Shown here piece after piece: positions 1 to 5,583 of a stretch of DNA of 26,977 nt. Under the pieces are notes generated by a model. It saw nothing but the letters and a program-made list of their open reading frames with translations, did not search any database and had not been told where the DNA came from. Source of the stretch: a virus. A program made the translations under genes and the position numbers. Position 1 is the first letter of the stretch, and the number at the start of each line of letters is the position of its first letter. The DNA is taken from the IMG/VR virus record IMGVR_UViG_3300044633_000240, positions 1 to 26,977 of that record. The stretch is one strand, 5' to 3'.

Positions 1-1
1 A

Positions 2-559
2 GGAGCATTCTTGTCAATCATGCCAGGCTTTATCAACAAGGTAAAGACAAACGGAGATGCACATGAGTCAGTAGTGACCGTAGCAGATAATGCTTGGACA
101 CCTGATGTAATGCAGGGCATCATCAACGCAATGCCACGTAAGTACCGTGCACTTAAGAACAATCTTAAGTTCTACGCAGGTACAGACGCATTCGGTGGAA
201 TCGTTAAGAACAACGGTACACTTGCTGATGCAGTAGCAGAAGCATTTGCAGGCCAGATGCCAGGATCAACCCAGGCAAATCGCCAATCATACCTTGATGG
301 TATCGGACAGACATTCGGTGGAGCACGTACAACTCGTGTTCTCGGAATCGAAGTTCAGGAAGTTCCTTACTACCCAGCAGGATATATCGACTTGACATTC
401 CCTGCAAACCGTGTATGGGGATTCCAGAGAGATATCACTGTAAACCGTGAGTACGTAGCAAAGAAGGACACAATTGAGTACACAGTATTCGTCCGCTTTG
501 GTATTCAATGGGAAGAAGAGGATGCAATTGCATTCGCTGACGCTGCAGCAGATGAGTAA
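2..559 (+). CDS. major capsid protein, C-terminal part (5' end outside window)
   Basis: The reading frame is open to the left edge, so the gene starts upstream; 185 codons remain. The end of the protein reads like the C-terminal half of an HK97-fold major capsid protein: a segment with VPYYPAGYIDLTF, then a strand with ANRVWGFQRDITV, then a final strand ending FGIQWEEEDAIAF and a short acidic tail. This is the usual pattern where the P-domain leads back to the last A-domain strand. The protein would assemble the icosahedral shell. Codon use is strongly biased (all lysines AAG, arginines CGT/CGC except one AGA), as expected for the most abundant virion protein. A hairpin terminator follows the stop. 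The family call rests on sequence pattern and on the head-tail genes that follow. Confidence 0.85.
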   Translation, partial: GAFLSIMPGFINKVKTNGDAHESVVTVADNAWTPDVMQGIINAMPRKYRALKNNLKFYAGTDAFGGIVKNNGTLADAVAEAFAGQMPGSTQANRQSYLDGIGQTFGGARTTRVLGIEVQEVPYYPAGYIDLTFPANRVWGFQRDITVNREYVAKKDTIEYTVFVRFGIQWEEEDAIAFADAAADE

Positions 560-579
560 TCTGTAACAGTACCTTTAAT

Positions 580-615
580 GGGGGGCGGGAGTTCACTCTC
601 CTGTCCCCCTTAATA
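580..615 (+). terminator. intrinsic terminator-like hairpin after the capsid gene
   Basis: Bases 580-591 can pair with 598-609 as a continuous 12-bp stem (two G-U pairs) around a 6-base loop, with a G-run on the 5' arm and a C-run on the 3' arm. A short, imperfect T-rich stretch (TTAATACTTTAA) follows. The position just after the capsid stop suggests partial termination or 3'-end protection of capsid mRNA. The weak T-tract makes it less certain than the 4459 terminator. Confidence 0.65.
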
Positions 616-621
616 CTTTAA

Positions 622-630
622 TGATATAAT
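622..630 (+). promoter_or_regulatory. extended -10 promoter (TGaTATAAT)
   Basis: A perfect TATAAT at 625-630 is preceded by the TGn extension, with no recognisable -35 box 17 bp upstream. Transcription would start near 637, which is the first base of the AAGGAGG ribosome binding site (637-643). The gene at 649 would then have a leader of only about 12 nt. The same motif recurs at other gene boundaries in this window. Confidence 0.6.
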
Positions 631-648
631 ACAAACAAGGAGGATACA

Positions 649-1092
649 ATGGAAAATAATAATTACAATCAGCCGTTTTCATCACATAATGAAGAAGAGC
701 ATGCACATGTTGAAGCCCCAGTGGTAGAGACACCAGCAGAGCCAGTAGTTGAACCAGTAGCAGAGCCAGTAGTTGAAGCAGTTGTAGAAGCACCAGTTGC
801 TGAAGCAGTAGTTGAAGCACCAGCAGCAGAAGAGCCAGTTCAGTCACTAGGCTTTACAGAAACAGGCGCTATTGGATCAATGGCAGCAGACGGCCCAAGA
901 AAGACCATTAAGTCAGATGTAGACCTTTCAGAAAAAGTAGCCATTCACTCAACAAAGAGCGTTCGTTGGGAAGAAGTTGGTGCAATCTCTAAGGGATACA
1001 ATATTGTAACAAAGGCACAAGCAGACAAGTGGCTTTCACGATCACATGTACGCATTGCCACACCAGAAGAAGTTAAGAAGGCTTTTGGATAA
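649..1092 (+). CDS. V/E/A/P-repeat protein next to capsid gene, unknown function
   Basis: A 147-residue protein in three parts. There is a short N-terminal stretch rich in N, E and H; a low-complexity acidic segment (about residues 20-66) built from repeats of V-V-E-A-P and A-E-P-V-V-E; and a conserved-looking C-terminal domain (about 96-147) with HSTKSVRWEEVGAISKGYNI and a final TPEEVKKAFG. I recall similar C-terminal domains beside capsid genes in actinobacteriophages, but I know no assigned function. A head decoration or accessory protein tethered by a flexible linker is possible from position and architecture; this is inference. The start is supported by AAGGAGG six bases upstream. The repeat is also present in the DNA (see 736-777). 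Confidence 0.75.
   Translation: MENNNYNQPFSSHNEEEHAHVEAPVVETPAEPVVEPVAEPVVEAVVEAPVAEAVVEAPAAEEPVQSLGFTETGAIGSMAADGPRKTIKSDVDLSEKVAIHSTKSVRWEEVGAISKGYNIVTKAQADKWLSRSHVRIATPEEVKKAFG
736..777 (+). repeat. 18-bp direct repeat encoding A-E-P-V-V-E
   Basis: The same 18 bases occur at 736-753 and 760-777, spaced 24 bp (eight codons) apart in frame, with degenerate copies continuing to about 840. They encode the acidic, proline-containing linker. In-frame repeats like this can gain or lose units by slippage, so linker length may vary among relatives. Confidence 0.8.
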
Positions 1093-1094
1093 TT

Positions 1095-1991
1095 ATGGAG
1101 ATATTGAGAGTTTCGCCATATGCAGAAGTACCTGTTAATTTTATAATTCCTGCGGGGATTGTAGATGCAGATATAACTGTCACCATAACGGATATGGCGG
1201 ACCTTTCAATTTCAACATCAACTTTTACAGAGTCTTCATCTGGAGAAACATTAGAAATTTCTTTGCCAGGAAAGTACGACTCATCATACAGAGTTGAAAT
1301 TGTTAAAGATCTTGGTACATCAGATGAACAAATTTTACAAGACGAAACATATGAAATAGTTAGACCATATGTAGATCCATCAACAAAAGCAACAACGGCA
1401 AGTGATATAGCAGCATATGCTATTAATGAAGAAATTGCAAGAGCGGTAATCGACTCAGTTGTTCCAGATGGATTCTATTATAAGAAAAAGGTTCTAAAGT
1501 TTGAGGGAAGTGGATCTGATTACTTGCCAATTTGGGATGATGTAAAAAAGGTTTTGGCTGTTTATGAAAACAATATGTTGGTAGAGGATAGACAGTATGA
1601 AGTTAGTCCAGATAAAACAGCAATCATTGAAAAGTCAACAGACAACATTAACCGTGCAGAATCTGCACCACTAGTATTACCAGCAGCAGCATCAGACTCT
1701 CTAGATCCTCAATTCATATACAGAGGTTTTGGAAAGACCTGGGACTACAGAATAGTTGTAGAGCACGGATACACAGCGGTTCCATCTGACATAGTCAGAG
1801 CAACAGAGATGCTTATACATGACATCGAGTGCGGTAAACTAGATTATTACAAGAGATTTATTTCTTCTTATAACACAGATCAATATAGAATTCAGTTTGA
1901 TAAGGGTCTTTTCGAAGGAACAGGAAATATAATTGTAGACAAGATACTTTCAAAGTATGCTAAGTCTATTACAAAAATTGGGGTGCTGTAA
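1095..1991 (+). CDS. head-tail adaptor (connector) protein with N-terminal Ig-like part
   Basis: A 298-residue protein. Residues 1-95 are rich in beta strands and look like an Ig-type domain (NFIIPAG, DITVTITDMADL, SYRVEIV). The central part reads DVKKVLAVYENNMLVEDRQY. The C-terminal third contains RIVVEHGYTAVPSDIVRATE followed by a helix with MLIHDIECG, typical of gp6-like adaptor proteins that form the ring below the portal. It sits first among the neck genes, 2 bases after the previous stop, and its TAA overlaps the next ATG by one base. In the virion it would join the portal to the stopper. The Ig-like extension is larger than the simplest adaptors. Confidence rests on the C-terminal pattern plus gene order. 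Confidence 0.65.
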   Translation: MEILRVSPYAEVPVNFIIPAGIVDADITVTITDMADLSISTSTFTESSSGETLEISLPGKYDSSYRVEIVKDLGTSDEQILQDETYEIVRPYVDPSTKATTASDIAAYAINEEIARAVIDSVVPDGFYYKKKVLKFEGSGSDYLPIWDDVKKVLAVYENNMLVEDRQYEVSPDKTAIIEKSTDNINRAESAPLVLPAAASDSLDPQFIYRGFGKTWDYRIVVEHGYTAVPSDIVRATEMLIHDIECGKLDYYKRFISSYNTDQYRIQFDKGLFEGTGNIIVDKILSKYAKSITKIGVL

Positions 1992-2440
1992 TGACAGTTT
2001 GCGAAACCCCAGACTTTATGTTCCCAATGCAGGCATCTGTATATCATCCAATCGTAGAGCAAGGCGATTTTGGTGCAATTAAAAAGCAGTGGATTCTGGA
2101 TAGAACGTTTGCTTGCAGTTTTTCAGCAGGAGGCTCTGCCTTTAAAGAAGAAGTAAAGCCAAATGTAAACATAACGCAGAATTCAATTCTTGTTGGTAGA
2201 ACAAAGTCAGACCTAAGAATATCTTCTCGTGATAATAAAAATTCTTTAACAAATATATTAATAACAGACATCAGAGATCAAGAGGGAAACCTTGTTTACA
2301 TGGAAACTTCTGGGCCAAGGTCTGGCAAGGGCACATTGTTTGAAATAGCCACCTACGAGCCTTTTGTGGGCCCTTTCGGAGTAGTTGAGTCGTACAATGT
2401 GATAATCAGAAGATCAGAAAATCAAACAGGTGACGTATGA
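1991..2440 (+). CDS. head-tail stopper-like neck protein
   Basis: A 149-residue protein, predicted to be mostly beta. It opens with MFPMQASVYHPIVEQGDFG and continues with KKQWILDRTFACSF, a layout like the small head-tail joining (stopper) proteins that close the connector channel after packaging. The start codon shares an A with the preceding TAA, and its own TGA overlaps the next gene in ATGA, so the three neck genes are translationally coupled. No catalytic motif is seen. Function is inferred mainly from its place as second gene after the connector-type adaptor. Confidence 0.6.
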   Translation: MTVCETPDFMFPMQASVYHPIVEQGDFGAIKKQWILDRTFACSFSAGGSAFKEEVKPNVNITQNSILVGRTKSDLRISSRDNKNSLTNILITDIRDQEGNLVYMETSGPRSGKGTLFEIATYEPFVGPFGVVESYNVIIRRSENQTGDV

Positions 2441-3111
2441 GAGCAGTATTTAATTCTAATAAGTTTAAGAAAGAAATGAACAATATAGTTGACTACTCTG
2501 TTGGGTTTTTAGAAGGAGTACAAAAAGGAAAGACAGTATTTTTAAAAACACTTGGAATGGAAACGGTGGAGTTGATGAAGCAGTTTATCGATTCTAATGC
2601 AAGAGTTAACCCAGACATGCTACACCATATATACGAATGGAATCAGACTGGAAGTCAAAATGCAAGACTGTATGATATATCTTACACAACAAGCAATCTT
2701 GGGCTATCATTTAGATCATCATTTAGTCAATCAGTATCAATCAAAGATGGATCAAGAACTCCGTTCTACGATAAGGCTAGGATTATGGAAGAAGGAATTC
2801 CTGTTACCATTAGACCAAAAGTTGCACAGGCTTTAGCATTTGAAGAAAACGGAGAAATGGTATTTACTAAAAACGAAGTAAGAGTTGAGAACCCTGGAGG
2901 AATAGAAGTGCAGGGTGGTTTTGAAAAAGTTTTTGACATGTTCTTTAATAGATATTTTTCTCAAGCATTTTTGAGAGTAAGCGGTGTTGCACAGTATCTT
3001 GAAAATCCTATTATTTATAAAAAAGATATGAAAGCAGGCAAGAGCATGGGTAAAGCAAAGGGTGTATCAACTGGATATCGCTGGATTGCGAACGCAGGGG
3101 TAGGTGCATAA
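2437..3111 (+). CDS. neck / minor tail protein, HK97 gp10-like
   Basis: A 224-residue protein starting in an ATGA overlap. The N-terminal half is helical, with basic and charged residues (NSNKFKKEMNNIVDYSVGF, GMETVELMKQFIDSNARVNP), followed by HHIYEW and a beta-rich part. This arrangement resembles HK97 gp10-type proteins at the head-tail interface. The C-terminus is basic and glycine-rich (KAGKSMGKAKG). Ten of its eleven arginines use AGA or AGG, in contrast to the capsid and major tail genes, which suggests modest expression. The call rests on order and general pattern; no decisive motif is visible. Confidence 0.55.
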   Translation: MRAVFNSNKFKKEMNNIVDYSVGFLEGVQKGKTVFLKTLGMETVELMKQFIDSNARVNPDMLHHIYEWNQTGSQNARLYDISYTTSNLGLSFRSSFSQSVSIKDGSRTPFYDKARIMEEGIPVTIRPKVAQALAFEENGEMVFTKNEVRVENPGGIEVQGGFEKVFDMFFNRYFSQAFLRVSGVAQYLENPIIYKKDMKAGKSMGKAKGVSTGYRWIANAGVGA

Positions 3112-3707
3112 TGTCAGTAGTTATTGATCATCCGCCATCATTTGTTAATGCATTTCTACAACAAAAACTTGGACCAGACTTTGGTGCAATACCAATGTTT
3201 CCAACAGTGCCAACAGACATGGCTTCGTTGGCACAAGGTTTTACTATAAATGAGTTGACAGAAGGTACAACATTTTTATTTAATGGCAATGCTGCAATAT
3301 ATGACAGAATGTTTAAGATGAGAAGAATGCCATTCCCACATATTAAGTGTGAGCAACTACTTTATTACTTTAATGCCTTAGAAGAAAATGCTGTTCCTAA
3401 CCTGATTAGAATAACTCAAAAAATTCAAGATCTACTTGATCGTGGAGATGAGTCAGCAGAAGATATAAACGCATGGATACTGTCTACTCTAGACATTTCT
3501 CAAGAGCCATCAACAGATAGACCCATTGCTACAATTCCTGGGCATGGAACATTTTATGTACCATATTTTCATAACTTTAAGATATATCAGTTAGAAGAGA
3601 CTAGGGATATTATTGATTTTGGAACAGCCCGTACTTATGCGGGGAATAAAATGATTATAGACTATGACTGGCATGCCGTATATCCAGACTTAAATAGCCC
3701 ATCATAA
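3111..3707 (+). CDS. tail terminator / tail completion-like protein
   Basis: A 198-residue protein coupled to the previous gene by a one-base TAATG overlap. It lies directly before the major tail protein, where siphoviruses encode the tail terminator that caps the tube and joins it to the neck. Features are an N-terminal helix (PPSFVNAFLQQKL), the central FPHIKCEQLLYYFNALEE, and a C-terminal beta segment with FYVPYFHNFKIYQLEETRDI and RTYAGNKMIIDYDWHAVYP. The last segment, rich in aromatics and strands, fits tail terminator folds. Position is the main argument. The gene ends 5 bases before the TGtTATAAT promoter region of the major tail gene. Confidence 0.55.
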   Translation: MSVVIDHPPSFVNAFLQQKLGPDFGAIPMFPTVPTDMASLAQGFTINELTEGTTFLFNGNAAIYDRMFKMRRMPFPHIKCEQLLYYFNALEENAVPNLIRITQKIQDLLDRGDESAEDINAWILSTLDISQEPSTDRPIATIPGHGTFYVPYFHNFKIYQLEETRDIIDFGTARTYAGNKMIIDYDWHAVYPDLNSPS

Positions 3708-3712
3708 AAAGG

Positions 3713-3721
3713 TGTTATAAT
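3713..3721 (+). promoter_or_regulatory. extended -10 promoter (TGtTATAAT) for the major tail gene
   Basis: A perfect extended -10 element in the 63-bp gap before the major tail protein, without a -35 box. The predicted start lies near 3728, giving a leader of about 43 nt that carries the AGAGGTGA ribosome binding site before ATG 3771. An independent promoter suits a protein needed in hundreds of copies. Confidence 0.6.
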
Positions 3722-3770
3722 TGAAACGAGGAAACAACCCCCTTTTAATAAAATGAAAGAGGTGAGAAAT

Positions 3771-4439
3771 ATGGCATATAGCCGTGGTTCAAGTAGTAAT
3801 ATCATCGTAGGTGCAGCAGCACTATTTACGCATGATGCAGGCCCAATTGGATACGTTACATCTGGAGCAAACCTAGGAAAGATTACCGATGCACAAGCAG
3901 TATTGGATCTTCCAGATTTTGACCAGTCAACAACTTCAATAAAGGAAACATTGTCTTCAGACAATGCATACACAAACGTAGGTTACACATCAAATGGTTT
4001 GGAACTCGCTTTCCAACCTGATTTTGGTGAAGTAGCAGTAGATCAACTTCTAGACGTTGCTCGTTTATTCAAGCAAGGTATGACAGTTAATCTAAACACT
4101 GCATTCGCAGAGGCAACACTAGAAAATCTTTTAGTTGCAATTGCAGCAGATGACTCAGATCTAGCAACAGCATCAGGAGCAACAACTCTTAACATGTCTG
4201 CTGGAGATATTGGCGACGTTCCACTAGAGCGTGGCCTTGTAGCAGTAGGGCCAGGATCTGGTTCTTCAGCAACACCAAAGGAAAGAATCTATGTTGCATA
4301 CCGTGCACTCTCAATTGAGAATGTTACAGTATCAGCAAAGCGTGATGAGGCTTCAATGTTTGAAGTATCATTCCGTCTACTTCCAAACGATGACGCATCA
4401 TACGGTAAGATCGTAGACCGCTCATTAACAGCAGAATAA
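3771..4439 (+). CDS. major tail (tube) protein
   Basis: A 222-residue protein starting MAYSRGSSSN, which would polymerise into the tail tube. I chose ATG 3771 over the in-frame ATG at 3753 because AAAGAGGTGAG lies 5-6 bases before 3771, while 3753 has no ribosome binding site. Supporting traits are position between the tail terminator and the chaperones, length, and a beta-rich sequence with a C-terminal segment (RALSIENVTVSAKRDEASMF, EVSFRLLPN) typical of tube proteins. Codon use matches the capsid gene: all six lysines are AAG, and seven of eight arginines are CGT/CGC. It has its own promoter upstream and a strong terminator downstream. Confidence 0.8.
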   Translation: MAYSRGSSSNIIVGAAALFTHDAGPIGYVTSGANLGKITDAQAVLDLPDFDQSTTSIKETLSSDNAYTNVGYTSNGLELAFQPDFGEVAVDQLLDVARLFKQGMTVNLNTAFAEATLENLLVAIAADDSDLATASGATTLNMSAGDIGDVPLERGLVAVGPGSGSSATPKERIYVAYRALSIENVTVSAKRDEASMFEVSFRLLPNDDASYGKIVDRSLTAE

Positions 4440-4458
4440 TACAACTTAATATACGAGA

Positions 4459-4490
4459 GGCTCAATCCTTCGGGGTTGGGCCTTTCTGTT
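4459..4490 (+). terminator. strong intrinsic terminator with TTCG loop
   Basis: Bases 4459-4468 pair with 4473-4482 as a 10-bp GC-rich stem closed by a C(TTCG)G tetraloop, followed directly by TTTCTGTTT. This is the clearest rho-independent terminator in the window. It would isolate the major tail message from the chaperone genes. Its T-tract abuts the next promoter. Confidence 0.9.
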
Positions 4491-4499
4491 TGGTATACT
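4491..4499 (+). promoter_or_regulatory. extended -10 promoter (TGgTATACT), leaderless start
   Basis: A TGn plus TATACT element with no -35 box, starting at the base after the terminator T-tract. Six bases separate its end from ATG 4506, so transcription should begin at or next to the A of the start codon. There is no ribosome binding site before this ATG, which fits leaderless translation. Confidence 0.6.
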
Positions 4500-4505
4500 T
4501 ATATA

Positions 4506-5183
4506 ATGGCAACAAGTATTTATGATAAAAAAGAGTTTAGTCTTATAGACGGTACTAATCTTGTTGCATCCCCACTTAAAATAAAGTATCTTAGAGAATT
4601 TTTAGAAATATTTGAAACAATTAAAGAAGCAAAGACTGATGATGAATCAATATCAGTATTAGTAGACTGCGCTTTGGTAGCAATGAAACAATATGCTCCA
4701 CAGATTAAAACGGTAGAAGACCTAGAAGATAATTTAGATTTACCCACTATCTATAAAGTAATAGATATTGCAGCAGGAATTAAGATTAACGAAAAGTCTG
4801 AAGATACAGTAAAATCTCAAGCAGTCGATAGCGGATCATCCTGGGAGACATTAGATTTAGCAAAACTAGAGTCAGAAGCATTTCTGATTGGAATATGGAA
4901 AGACTATGAAGATTTGGAGCAATCTTTATCTATGCCAGAGTTGACTGCAACAATAAAAATTAAAAGAGAGTTAGACTATAGCGATAAAAAATTTGCTGCT
5001 GCTATGCAGGGTGTGGACCTGGATAAAAATTCTGGAAATAGTAATGCCTGGGAAGACATGAAGGCTAGGGTTTTTAGCAAAGGTGCAGCAACTGATGGAA
5101 ATGATATTCTTGCCTTACAGGGAAAAAATGCTGAAAGAGCAGGATTTGGAATTGGCATGGGCTTAGACTATGAATCATATTAA
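4506..5183 (+). CDS. tail assembly chaperone, long form (fused G+T type)
   Basis: A 225-residue protein. Residues 1-95 are the G-type domain (SLIDGTNLVASPLKIKYLRE, NLDLPTIYKVIDIAAGIKI). Residues about 105-225 are a T-type domain (LESEAFLIGIWKDYEDLEQS, AMQGVDLDK, AWEDMKARVFS, ERAGFGIGMGLDYE) of the kind found on the frameshifted product in other actinobacteriophages. It would bind the tape measure and recruit tube subunits during tail assembly. Here G and T are fused in one frame, with no slippery site needed. The start at 4506 is set by the leaderless promoter; an in-frame TTG at 4476 lies inside the terminator. Lysine codons are mainly AAA in the G-domain (7 of 11), suggesting low expression. 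Confidence 0.85.
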   Translation: MATSIYDKKEFSLIDGTNLVASPLKIKYLREFLEIFETIKEAKTDDESISVLVDCALVAMKQYAPQIKTVEDLEDNLDLPTIYKVIDIAAGIKINEKSEDTVKSQAVDSGSSWETLDLAKLESEAFLIGIWKDYEDLEQSLSMPELTATIKIKRELDYSDKKFAAAMQGVDLDKNSGNSNAWEDMKARVFSKGAATDGNDILALQGKNAERAGFGIGMGLDYESY

Positions 5184-5206
5184 TCATAAAAAATAGGCTT
5201 GCGCTA

Positions 5207-5215
5207 TGGTATAAT
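5207..5215 (+). promoter_or_regulatory. extended -10 promoter (TGgTATAAT) for the short chaperone
   Basis: A perfect extended -10 in the 58-bp gap between the two chaperone genes, with no -35 box. The predicted start is near 5222. The roughly 20-nt leader holds the palindrome CCTTATAAGG (5224-5233), which overlaps the AAGGAGG ribosome binding site (5230-5236). Confidence 0.65.
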
Positions 5216-5241
5216 TGACTAAACCTTATAAGGAGGAATAA

Positions 5242-5565
5242 ATGGCAACCGCCACTGAAGAAAAGACAGTAACGCTAATCGACGGTACAAAGATCAAGGT
5301 AAGACCATTAAAGATATCACTACTTCGTCCATTTATGAAGAAGTTTGAAGATATAGCAAAGGTAGCAGAAGATAACGAAAAGTCAATGGATTTGCTTATT
5401 GACTGTGTTCAAATTGCAATGCAACAATACAAGCCAGAGTTGGCAGAAGACAAGGAAGCCCTAGAAGAAAATCTAGATCTTCCAACAGTATACAAGATCG
5501 TTGAAGAGGCATCTGGAATTAGACTTTCAGACGCTTCCCTACTTGGCAATCTTGTAAATAATTAA
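5242..5565 (+). CDS. tail assembly chaperone, short form (G type), paralogue of 4506 gene
   Basis: A 107-residue protein. It aligns along its length with residues 1-95 of the preceding gene: TLIDGTKIKVRPLKISLLRP against SLIDGTNLVASPLKIKYLRE, and NLDLPTVYKIVEEASGIRL against NLDLPTIYKVIDIAAGIKI. It lacks the T domain, and the tape measure starts 18 bases after its stop, so no hidden T frame can follow. This is the equivalent of lambda gpG alone. All 11 lysines are AAG, and an ideal AAGGAGG lies five bases before the ATG, both signs of high expression. It should coat the tape measure before tube assembly. The short-form role is inferred from length and family logic. Confidence 0.85.
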   Translation: MATATEEKTVTLIDGTKIKVRPLKISLLRPFMKKFEDIAKVAEDNEKSMDLLIDCVQIAMQQYKPELAEDKEALEENLDLPTVYKIVEEASGIRLSDASLLGNLVNN

Positions 5566-5583
5566 ATAAAGAGGTGTTAATGG

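Noticed and set aside
593-847. Leucine-rich 84-residue frame on the - strand
   Set aside because: It is the antisense of the V/E/A/P repeat, which necessarily reads as leucine-rich; there is no supporting signal.
2597-2836. 79-residue frame on the + strand within the 2437 gene
   Set aside because: It is an alternative frame of a neck gene without a ribosome binding site or plausible protein features.
3707-3746. Possible hairpin between AAAAGGTGTT and AACCCCCTTTT around the major tail promoter
   Set aside because: The pairing has mismatches and a long loop containing the -10 box; not convincing as a terminator or operator.
3753-3770. Upstream ATG for the major tail protein
   Set aside because: No ribosome binding site precedes it, and these codons include the site that serves ATG 3771.
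4476-4505. Upstream TTG start for the long chaperone
   Set aside because: It lies within the terminator stem and upstream of the predicted transcript start.
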